Position numbers and translations under genes: made by a program. A model generated the notes under the pieces. That model made no database searches. It had not been told where the DNA came from and saw nothing but the letters and a program-made list of their open reading frames with translations. A stretch of DNA of 11,806 nt. It comes from Spirochaetaceae bacterium. GTDB taxonomy: Bacteria; Spirochaetota; Spirochaetia; PWKH01. Below are positions 1 to 6,149 of the stretch, piece by piece. The DNA lies in assembly GCA_003557605.1 (NCBI GenBank), contig PWNW01000030.1, positions 1 through 11,806 of the forward strand, written 5' to 3'. Position 1 is the stretch's first letter; the number at the start of each line of letters is the position of its first letter.

Positions 1-290
1 ACAGAAACACACTCAATCACTTTCCCCAGAGGAATTCCTCTTCCGTAGTCCCTGATGCTCACCTGGTTGTCACGGATCTGTATGCGTATTTCCTTGCCGT
101 GCCCCATGATATATTCATCAATGCTGTTGTCTATCACTTCCTTCAAAAGAATGTAGATGCCGTCATCTACATTGCTTCCGTCCCCGAGCCTTCCAATATA
201 CATACCAGTTCTCAATCTGATATGTTCCAGTGAGCTCAAAGTTTTTATCTTGCTCTCATCATATACTGCTGAAGCTGCTTGTCTGTTCAT
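1..290 (-). CDS. parE: DNA topoisomerase IV subunit B (ParE/GyrB family), N-terminal part only
   Basis: This is the first 96 residues of the ATPase subunit of a type IIA topoisomerase, which uses ATP to drive strand passage for decatenation or supercoil control. Reading back from ATG at 290-288, residues 14-33 form the conserved N-terminal block around LSSLEHIRLR and GMYIGR. The Bergerat ATP-binding site is visible: E51 and D54-N55 in KEVIDNS (the Mg/ATP motif) and D81-G83-G85 in DYGRGIP. The start is supported by AAGGA about four bases upstream. Position 28 is Thr where most family members have Pro (RPGMYIG). The rest of the protein (transducer and TOPRIM domains) lies beyond the left edge. 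The paralogue choice is inferred from the opening residues: the wording resembles the second, ParE-like spirochaete paralogue more than standard GyrB. The family is near certain; ParE versus GyrB is less so. It is divergent from the aminomutase gene. Confidence 0.8.
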   Translation of the reverse strand, partial: MNRQAASAVYDESKIKTLSSLEHIRLRTGMYIGRLGDGSNVDDGIYILLKEVIDNSIDEYIMGHGKEIRIQIRDNQVSIRDYGRGIPLGKVIECVS

Positions 291-348
291 GATTCCTTCT
301 TTTCGGGCAGTCTCAGGGAAACCGCATCTGCGGGTCCAGAAAGAACGG

Positions 349-381
349 TTGACCTTCCCTGCACCCTCTATCTATATTATA
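349..381. promoter_or_regulatory. Divergent promoter region between topoisomerase and aminomutase genes
   Basis: On the plus strand, TTGACC (349-354) and TATATT (373-378) are 18 bases apart, a good housekeeping-type promoter for the aminomutase gene with a leader of about 70 bases. On the minus strand the same A/T core reads TATAAT (381-376), a perfect -10 for the topoisomerase gene, although I find no convincing -35 for it. The two -10 elements overlap, so both polymerases cannot be bound at once. The plus-strand call rests on sequence match alone. Confidence 0.5.
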
Positions 382-459
382 CATCTTAAGACACTTGAGA
401 GTTACTGCTGCACTTCATGTTTAGTTATATATACACCACAATAAGAAAAAAGAGAAGGC

Positions 460-2658
460 ATGATGATTATGAACGGAAACGAGTATACATGTGAATCCCT
501 TACTGAGCTCATCTGCAGGGAAAATCCTGATCTGGAACATCGGTTTATCAGATCAAAGAGCATTAAGACCTTTGTGGGGCAGTACAGAAAGCATATGATG
601 AAAATGCTCAGAGAACATCCCCAAGCATATGCTTATTACAAGGGAGAAGAACGGGGAGAAAAACCCTTTTATAAACTCTCCTGGAAAGACCAGGCAATTA
701 TCCGTATCCTGGATTATCTCAACAATGAGGGAAACAGCTTTCCTGACCCTAATCTTCAGGGTCAGAAGGTGACATCAAGACCCTTTGACATACTTCGCCG
801 TGCAGTCAGGGACAGGATCTATGAAGGGAACGTCCACATGTATGAAGATATGCTGCATCTTTTTCGGCAGCTGCAGGGACTGGAGAAACGGAAAATTCCG
901 AGGAAAGATTCCGTTACTGTCTGGATGGACCGCCATCCCTCCGGACTTGACTCCATGATCGTGAATCTTCGGCTGCAGAATAAGGAACGGATTATCAGCC
1001 TGCTGCAGAAAAAGATTACAAAGATCAGCAGAACAAAGAAACGGGGAAAGTTTCTCTTTGCTTCATCCCTTACCGAAGAGGAAAAGACAAAACAGCTCGA
1101 ACAGTGGTGGAATGACGATATGTTTCACCTGCATTATGCTGTACGGAACATAGAAGAACTTCAGGAGATGCTGGACCATACCCTTGACAACCATATCCTT
1201 GAAATAATGAGAAAAGCTGAGGAGAAGCACATCCCGATATTCGTTACCCCCTATTTTCTGTCTCTTCTGCTCCCCAACCCGCCTGAGCAGTTTGCCTTTG
1301 CAGATACGGCAATCCGCCAGTATGTGCTCTACAGCAGCGAACTTGTGGAAGAGTTTGGTCAGATCAGGGCATGGGAGAAGGAGGACCTGATTGAACCCGG
1401 CAAACCCAATGCCGCAGGCTGGCTGCTTCCTTCCAACAGTGTTCACAGAAGATATCCGAATGTGGCAATTTTTATCCCCTCCACTATGGGACGAGCCTGC
1501 GGAGGTCTGTGCGCATACTGTCAGCGGATGTATGATTTTCAAAACGGACGGTTCAATTTTGATCTGAAGAAACTGAAGCCTGCAAAAAGCTGGCCTGAGG
1601 AGCTTGACCGGCTGATGAAATACTTTGAAGAAGATCCTCAGCTTCAGGATATCCTGATTACCGGCGGTGACGCCATGATGAGTTCCACCGCTTCCCTGAA
1701 AAGCATACTTGATGCGGTATATGAGATGGCGAAACGGAAACAGCGCGCAAATAAGCAGCGTCCCGACGGTGAAAAGTTTGCAGAAATTGTCCGTGTCCGC
1801 CTTGGGACAAAAATTCCCATATATTTACCTCAGCGAATATCACAGAAACGTGTAGAAATTCTCAGTGAATTTAAGAAGAAAGCATCAAAAATTGGAATCA
1901 AGCAGTTTGTCATTCAGACTCATTTCTCTACGCCCATGGAGATAACTCCTGAATCTGCTGAGGCAGTGAGAAAACTCATCGGTGCCGGGTGGACCGTGAC
2001 GAATCAGCAAGTATTCATTGTACCGGTCTCTTTGAGGGGACATACTGCAAAACTGAGAAAAGTTCTCAACGACATTGGAGTTCTGCCCTATTACACCTTC
2101 ACCGTAAAGGGTTTTCGGGAAAATTCAGCCCTTTTTTCAGTTAATGCCCGCTCCATTCAGGAGCAGGTTGAGGAGAAATCCATCGGACGGGTAGACCCGA
2201 AGTACTACAGCGAAATACGAAAATTTTCAAAGTATGCTGAAGGAATGGTCAGCCAAATCAGCAGCATCCGGGAAGGAGCGGGAATTCCCTTTATCGCTAC
2301 TGACAGAAACACCATCAACCTTCCCGGTGTAGGGAAAAGCAACACCTTCAGGACCATCGGCATTACCGAAGACGGTCGAAGGATCCTCTCTTTTGAGCAG
2401 GATCACAGCAGGACCCACAGCCCGGTGGTGGACCACATGGAAGAGGTGATCATCATCGAATCAAAATCCCTCAGGGCCTACTTGGAGCAGCTTGAAAAGC
2501 TCGGTGAGCAGAGCAGCGAGTACAGCACAATTTGGGGATACTCCCTCGGTTACATCGAAACCCGGATACCTGTCTTTGACTATCCTGGATATCCCTTTAA
2601 GGCCACCAAGAAATTCAGAAATGTGTCGGCCGAGCAGCCGCGCAGTGAAGGAATATAA
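460..2658 (+). CDS. KamA-family radical SAM/PLP aminomutase, large form (possible glutamate-type)
   Basis: A cytoplasmic radical S-adenosylmethionine enzyme of the lysine 2,3-aminomutase superfamily, which moves an amino group between the alpha and beta carbons of an amino acid using PLP. The [4Fe-4S]/SAM motif CxxxCxxC is C347, C351, C354 (ACGGLCAYC). The SAM-contact GGD follows at 402-404. The PLP lysine is probably K626 in LPGVGKS, equivalent to PGGGGK of lysine aminomutase. In that enzyme two Asp residues hold the substrate side-chain amine; by my alignment they correspond here to K550 (TVKGF) and N620 (NLPG), the pair I recall for glutamate 2,3-aminomutase. At 732 residues it is much longer than the usual 400-480. 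Roughly the first 330 residues, rich in charged residues, match no domain I recognise. ATG occurs at 460, 463 and 469 behind GAGAAGG (452-458), so the exact start is uncertain by three residues. It is transcribed alone from the promoter at 349-378. Confidence 0.82.
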   Translation: MMIMNGNEYTCESLTELICRENPDLEHRFIRSKSIKTFVGQYRKHMMKMLREHPQAYAYYKGEERGEKPFYKLSWKDQAIIRILDYLNNEGNSFPDPNLQGQKVTSRPFDILRRAVRDRIYEGNVHMYEDMLHLFRQLQGLEKRKIPRKDSVTVWMDRHPSGLDSMIVNLRLQNKERIISLLQKKITKISRTKKRGKFLFASSLTEEEKTKQLEQWWNDDMFHLHYAVRNIEELQEMLDHTLDNHILEIMRKAEEKHIPIFVTPYFLSLLLPNPPEQFAFADTAIRQYVLYSSELVEEFGQIRAWEKEDLIEPGKPNAAGWLLPSNSVHRRYPNVAIFIPSTMGRACGGLCAYCQRMYDFQNGRFNFDLKKLKPAKSWPEELDRLMKYFEEDPQLQDILITGGDAMMSSTASLKSILDAVYEMAKRKQRANKQRPDGEKFAEIVRVRLGTKIPIYLPQRISQKRVEILSEFKKKASKIGIKQFVIQTHFSTPMEITPESAEAVRKLIGAGWTVTNQQVFIVPVSLRGHTAKLRKVLNDIGVLPYYTFTVKGFRENSALFSVNARSIQEQVEEKSIGRVDPKYYSEIRKFSKYAEGMVSQISSIREGAGIPFIATDRNTINLPGVGKSNTFRTIGITEDGRRILSFEQDHSRTHSPVVDHMEEVIIIESKSLRAYLEQLEKLGEQSSEYSTIWGYSLGYIETRIPVFDYPGYPFKATKKFRNVSAEQPRSEGI

Positions 2659-2797
2659 AAGGTCCCACGGAAGGGAATAAAAATTCACTTGCTAAAAATG
2701 ATAAATCGTATTACCGTGAATACTAGGATTGGAGAATAGCTGTATCGGAACTTCGTTGCCTTTAACTTGTTTGTGACCAAATCTAGTCTTTTCCCTG

Positions 2798-2825
2798 TCC
2801 AAAAAAAATTTTCACGTATTTGGAG
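2798..2825 (+). promoter_or_regulatory. Leader hairpin covering the RRM gene ribosome binding site
   Basis: The ribosome binding site of the RRM gene is GGAG (2822-2825), ten bases before ATG 2836. Its first bases belong to TTTGGA (2819-2824), which pairs perfectly with TCCAAA (2798-2803) across a 15-base A/T-rich loop. Folding would hide the site, so it could act as a temperature-sensitive or protein-controlled switch. Farther upstream, ATTCAC (2683-2688) and GTGAAT (2716-2721) form another inverted repeat in the same 177-base leader. The pairing is seen directly; the regulation is inference and the stem is short. Confidence 0.35.
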
Positions 2826-2835
2826 TTTTTTATTT

Positions 2836-3087
2836 ATGAACATCTATGTAGGTAATCTGAGTTACAGTACTCAGGAAAAGGAGCTTGAGGAACTTTTCGG
2901 CCAGTATGGAGAAGTTGCTTCCGCCCGCATCATTTCTGATCGGGACACCAACCGCTCAAAGGGATTTGGGTTTGTTGAGATGGCAGATGATGCTGCTGCA
3001 CAGGCTGCCATCACCGCTTTGAACGGAAACGAATTTATGGGCAGACCCTTGAAGGTCAATCAGGCTAGAGAAAGACGACAGTTCTAA
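2836..3087 (+). CDS. Single-RRM RNA-binding protein
   Basis: An 83-residue protein that is essentially one RNA recognition motif, of the kind found in cyanobacteria and spirochaetes and often linked to cold response or RNA stability. RNP2 is IYVGNL at residues 3-8 and RNP1 is KGFGFVEM at 42-49, with the aromatic residues at Y4, F44 and F46 that stack on RNA. The C-terminus is a short basic tail (residues 77-83) with no glycine-rich extension. I chose ATG 2836 because it begins right at beta-strand 1 and has GGAG ten bases upstream. An in-frame TTG at 2767 would add 23 residues unlike the family. Its stop TAA shares four bases with the stop of the convergent Nudix gene. No clear promoter was found in the 177-base gap before it, so it may be read through from the aminomutase gene or have its own weak promoter. 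Confidence 0.92.
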   Translation: MNIYVGNLSYSTQEKELEELFGQYGEVASARIISDRDTNRSKGFGFVEMADDAAAQAAITALNGNEFMGRPLKVNQARERRQF

Positions 3088-3656
3088 GTTTCCCCAAGGC
3101 CGCATGTAAAAATGCGGCCTTGCAGATAATCTAAAACGATGTTTCTCACAGAGACAAACCCCACATCCGAAGGGTTGATGTGTTCCTTCTGTATGAGCAG
3201 CGTTTCAACCTCATTTCCGTCCTCAGACAGTTCATCCCAGTTTTCAGCTGAGCAGGTAAAGACTAGATCAAGAGTGTAATACGTAAGACCACCGTACCGG
3301 TATTGGTTGCAGTATGTCCTGTTCTGCAGTTTGAGGTCCCTTACCCTGAGACCGCATTCCTCAAAGACTTCCCTTGCCGCTGCATCCTCTGCACGTTCTC
3401 CCGGATCAATAAACCCGCCAGGCAGGTCCAGGGTTCCTTGTTCAGGTTCCTTGAGCCTTCGGGTCATAAGCAGTAGTCCAGGCTGCTTTTCGATCAGAAC
3501 CACCACACTTGCCGCAGCATTGATGAACAAACCGAATCCGCAGGAACTGCAGTGAAGGTGCATAATCGGCTGCTGAGTTCTGTCAGAGGGCTCAAACCCC
3601 CTGGTTCCGCATGACGGGCAGAAGGTCAAAACATCTTCAGGGTACCATGATTTCAT
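3084..3656 (-). CDS. Nudix hydrolase with N-terminal zinc ribbon
   Basis: A 190-residue hydrolase of nucleoside diphosphates linked to another moiety. A four-Cys zinc ribbon (C13, C16, C36, C39) precedes the Nudix fold. The Nudix box is complete: G81, E87, R95-E96, E99-E100, G102, matching GX5EX7REUXEEXGU, with the metal-binding Glu residues present. A zinc ribbon is shared with NADH pyrophosphatase (NudC), but the SQPWPF-type signature that follows the box in NudC is absent, so the substrate is unknown; ADP-ribose-like compounds are possible. The start is firm: AGGAGG (3667-3662, minus strand) lies five bases before ATG and overlaps the TAG stop of the patatin gene, leaving a nine-base gap, which points to translational coupling as last gene of the operon. 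The 3' end overlaps the RRM gene by four bases on CTAA and contains a perfect hairpin in its last codons. Confidence 0.92.
   Translation of the reverse strand: MKSWYPEDVLTFCPSCGTRGFEPSDRTQQPIMHLHCSSCGFGLFINAAASVVVLIEKQPGLLLMTRRLKEPEQGTLDLPGGFIDPGERAEDAAAREVFEECGLRVRDLKLQNRTYCNQYRYGGLTYYTLDLVFTCSAENWDELSEDGNEVETLLIQKEHINPSDVGFVSVRNIVLDYLQGRIFTCGLGET
3096..3121. terminator. Perfect hairpin at RRM/Nudix convergent junction
   Basis: AAGGCCGCAT (3096-3105), a six-base loop (3106-3111) and ATGCGGCCTT (3112-3121) form a perfect 10-bp stem just after the RRM stop codon. It is symmetric, so it can form in transcripts of either strand. No run of T follows on either side, so it is not a textbook intrinsic terminator. 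It may stall polymerase, protect 3' ends or act with Rho. It lies inside the last codons of the Nudix gene. Confidence 0.55.
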
Positions 3657-3665
3657 GTGTTCCTC

Positions 3666-5570
3666 CTAGGGATTCAAAGTAAAGAACAGGCCGGCAGACT
3701 GCCGGGACGAATCATACCCGAGTTCTACACGAAAAGAAAGCTCCTCAAGTCCTATCAGAGAGAGCCGTGCTCCAGCTGTAATTCCCGCTGACCAGGCTGT
3801 GACGTCATAGAATCCCAGTTCTCCGTACACCCCGGCATGCACATCCTTAAGGATAATAATTTCCCCAAAGGAAGGACGAAACTGCTTAATATGATACACA
3901 CCGCGAAATGTATGCACTGTCATCCGGTCATCCGGGCTAACCCCCGTTGTACGAATATCATCTCTGCTGTAGAGAGGGACCTGGGAACCGTCAAGGCCGT
4001 ATTTCCAGAGAAGCCGCTGCTCCAGACTGATTTCCGGGACAATTCCCCAGTTCAGACCGGCTTCCCCGAAAAGGTGGGTCTCTGAGAAATCCCTAAGCTG
4101 CCCTCCCGCTTCTTTGCTTACCATAAGATTCCAGGGCAGCTCTGCCTGCAGGCCTGTCCATCCTGTAACCAGGGTCAAGCCTGCTTTCGAAATCCAGTCC
4201 TGCTGGGTTTCAATGCCTCCTCCTGCATGCAGACGAAGTCCAGGAGCTGCCTGAAAGTATCCCTCTGCGGTACCGTATCCGTAGATACGGCTTTCTGCAT
4301 GATACTGCACACCAGTATGTATTGATAAAAAAGGACCAAGAAACAATGATGCCTCAGCTCCGGCAGCGGCATAGATATCTCCCTTGGTGAAATCCCACAT
4401 ACCTCCACCGAAAATCCCGGTCCTGAAACTTTGATAGAACAGCTCTGCAGAAAGCACTGCTGCTGCTTCATCACGAAGATAGAGCCGAGATGAGGGTTGA
4501 CCGTATAATTCCAGAACCGGTCGAAGACGAAACACAGCGTCCTTCCTGGGTATTTCTCCATGCTGGCTGATCCGGGTCGGTATTTCACTGATACGCTGCT
4601 CATACTGCTCTCTGAGAAACATCAGCTCTTCCGTGACCCCCATGTCACCGGAAGACACTGAATACTTCAGAGGAAATTCTTCCAGGTCTATCTGCTGCTC
4701 AGCTGAATCAAATCCTGCCAATCTGATCGCTTCAATCTGATCAAAATCCATAAAAGAGAAGTGCTCTACATCAGAACGTATCAGTATATGCTCGTTCTCC
4801 TTCATTTCAACAATCCCCTGCCGGGTCTTTCCGATATCTATGGCAACATTAAGGACCGTCAGGGGATTACGCAGATTGAGGTTTGGATTCTGATAAAATG
4901 CGGTTGAGACAATCAGTGCGTCAGCGTAGGATTTTCCTGCTGCGATGGGTACCAGGTTGGTGATCCCCCCGTCAATCAGCAAATGGTCCTGATACCTTAC
5001 TGGATTAAAGTATACAGGAAGCGCATAGGAGGCCTTCATCACTTGGATGAAATCTCCTTCAGAAATGTATACTGGCCGCTTTGTTTTCAAGTCCTCTGAC
5101 AGCACCAGCACGGGAATATGAAGATCTTCAACTCTCAGGTCTCCTGCACCAAGTGCAATAAGGCTCAAAAACCCCGATGCATCAAGCAGACCTCCTTGTA
5201 TCGGCAGAACCAGGGAAAACAGATCGTTTCCTGCAAATCCGCTGATAAGACGGAATATCTGGTCCGGTGAGAATCCCGCTCCATAGAGAAGCCCCACAAT
5301 GGACCCCATGGAATTGGAGACAATAAAATCAGGGACAATGCCGATGCTTTCCAGATACTCTAATACTCCAATGTGAGAAAAAGCTCTGGCGGACCCTCCG
5401 GACAGCACCAGGCCAAGAGGAGCCCGGTGCTCTGAAAGCTCAGATATTCGTGATGTAAATCTGTCATGCCCATATACAATCGGTTCATCGGCAAGAAAGA
5501 GCGGATCACCCCAATCAGAAGCTGACAGCATAAAAGAAGCCAGAAGCAGTATGCAGACCAATCGTTTCAT
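3666..5570 (-). CDS. Patatin-like phospholipase with C-terminal outer-membrane beta-barrel
   Basis: A 634-residue predicted envelope lipase. Residues 1-17 form a signal peptide (MKR, hydrophobic stretch, cleavage near A17). The patatin domain spans about 50-290: oxyanion loop GGSAR (58-62), nucleophile S87 in SNSMG, and catalytic Asp D200 in DGG. The usual GxSxG has lost its first Gly (Ser85), as in some bacterial patatins. From about residue 345 to the end are alternating hydrophobic, aromatic and Gly-rich strands typical of an outer-membrane barrel of the size expected for about 16 strands, ending GLFFTLNP. This recalls type Vd autotransporters such as PlpD, but the 50-odd residues between the domains do not look like a POTRA domain. 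The lipase is probably anchored at the outer membrane; which side it faces is not visible. It is the middle gene of the YjbQ-patatin-Nudix operon, 58 bases after yjbQ, with AAGGAA about eleven bases before its ATG. Confidence 0.87.
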   Translation of the reverse strand: MKRLVCILLLASFMLSASDWGDPLFLADEPIVYGHDRFTSRISELSEHRAPLGLVLSGGSARAFSHIGVLEYLESIGIVPDFIVSNSMGSIVGLLYGAGFSPDQIFRLISGFAGNDLFSLVLPIQGGLLDASGFLSLIALGAGDLRVEDLHIPVLVLSEDLKTKRPVYISEGDFIQVMKASYALPVYFNPVRYQDHLLIDGGITNLVPIAAGKSYADALIVSTAFYQNPNLNLRNPLTVLNVAIDIGKTRQGIVEMKENEHILIRSDVEHFSFMDFDQIEAIRLAGFDSAEQQIDLEEFPLKYSVSSGDMGVTEELMFLREQYEQRISEIPTRISQHGEIPRKDAVFRLRPVLELYGQPSSRLYLRDEAAAVLSAELFYQSFRTGIFGGGMWDFTKGDIYAAAGAEASLFLGPFLSIHTGVQYHAESRIYGYGTAEGYFQAAPGLRLHAGGGIETQQDWISKAGLTLVTGWTGLQAELPWNLMVSKEAGGQLRDFSETHLFGEAGLNWGIVPEISLEQRLLWKYGLDGSQVPLYSRDDIRTTGVSPDDRMTVHTFRGVYHIKQFRPSFGEIIILKDVHAGVYGELGFYDVTAWSAGITAGARLSLIGLEELSFRVELGYDSSRQSAGLFFTLNP

Positions 5571-5628
5571 AGCTCAATGTTTCCTTATATGTCTTTGAAC
5601 AGTATCTTTCTAACAATACATGTACACT

Positions 5629-6075
5629 TCAGCTTTTCTGATTCGCCGAGTCATGCTGTTCCCTTTGGGATGTATCTTCCATAATGGTGATTACAATCCA
5701 TCGCTCCCGTCTCGGACCGTCGAATTCACAAAGAAAAATATTCTGCCACGTGGAGAGCCCAAGCTCACCGTCAATCAGCGGAATCACCTCTCCTGGTCCG
5801 ATAATCCCTGATTTCAGATGTGCATCACCGTTATTGTCCTGGAAGTCGTGTTTCCACACTCCTTGTGGTATCATTTTTCTCAACAGTGATATCATATCGG
5901 TCTGGACGCTGTCATCCCAGTTTTCCTGAATCATGATTCCTGCAGTAGCGCCCTTTACATAGACAGAAACAAGGCCCGACTGAATGCCTGATTCCTCAAC
6001 TGCAGATTCCACCCGGGCAGTCACATCTACCAGCTGCTCACGTTCTGTGGTCTCAACAGTGATTATCCGATACAC
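5629..6075 (-). CDS. yjbQ: YjbQ/UPF0047 family protein (secondary thiamine-phosphate synthase type)
   Basis: A 148-residue member of the UPF0047 family; E. coli YjbQ has weak thiamine-phosphate synthase activity, but the true role of the family is not settled. Recognisable blocks are GATAGIMIQEN (42-52), a central DAHLK with its conserved His near residue 86, and LGLSTWQNIFLCEFDGPRR in the C-terminal third. In many members the first block begins HTTAG; this protein has GATAG, the form of a separate widespread subfamily, so the His is absent. I place the start at GTG 6075-6073: AGGAGG (6086-6081) lies five bases upstream, the protein then opens on the first beta strand as its relatives do, and the promoter -10 covers the alternative ATG at 6093. 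A TTG at 6120 is also in frame but unlikely. It is the first gene of the operon with patatin and Nudix. Confidence 0.85.
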   Translation of the reverse strand: MYRIITVETTEREQLVDVTARVESAVEESGIQSGLVSVYVKGATAGIMIQENWDDSVQTDMISLLRKMIPQGVWKHDFQDNNGDAHLKSGIIGPGEVIPLIDGELGLSTWQNIFLCEFDGPRRERWIVITIMEDTSQREQHDSANQKS

Positions 6076-6080
6076 GGCAT

Positions 6081-6086
6081 CCTCCT
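6081..6086 (-). promoter_or_regulatory. Shine-Dalgarno site that fixes the yjbQ start
   Basis: AGGAGG on the minus strand, five bases before GTG 6075. It lies inside the reading frame that would be used if ATG 6093 were the start, and its ideal spacing favours the GTG. Confidence 0.65.
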
Positions 6087-6091
6087 GACTC

Positions 6092-6120
6092 ATTATAGCC
6101 CGCAAGAGAGAAGCTTGCAA
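6092..6120 (-). promoter_or_regulatory. Promoter of the yjbQ-patatin-Nudix operon
   Basis: On the minus strand TTGCAA (6120-6115) and TATAAT (6097-6092) are separated by exactly 17 bases, a near-consensus housekeeping promoter. Transcription should begin near 6085, right at AGGAGG, giving a leader of only about ten bases before GTG 6075. An inverted repeat GCAAG (6102-6106)/CTTGC (6114-6118) overlaps the -35 and the spacer and could be an operator. TTGCAA is itself a palindrome and could also serve the plus-strand gene at 6150. Confidence 0.6.
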
Positions 6121-6149
6121 ATACTATACCTTTGTGATATGCAGAAGCT

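Noticed and set aside
157..444. Open reading frame of 95 codons on the plus strand
   Set aside because: It runs antisense to the topoisomerase start and across the divergent promoter, has no ribosome site and no protein character.
1063..1542. 159-codon minus-strand frame within the aminomutase gene
   Set aside because: It is a shadow of a gene whose radical SAM motifs are clear on the plus strand.
460..2658. Plain lysine 2,3-aminomutase call
   Set aside because: The two Asp residues that recognise lysine are replaced and the protein is nearly 300 residues longer than that enzyme.
2663..2676. TCCC/GGGA hairpin after the aminomutase stop as a terminator
   Set aside because: Only four base pairs, with A/T-rich but not T-rich sequence after it.
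2767..2835. TTG start adding 23 residues to the RRM protein
   Set aside because: The added residues do not resemble the family, and ATG 2836 has its own ribosome site and begins at beta-strand 1.
3084..3656. NADH pyrophosphatase (NudC) identity for the Nudix protein
   Set aside because: It shares the zinc ribbon but lacks the SQPWPF-type signature after the Nudix box.
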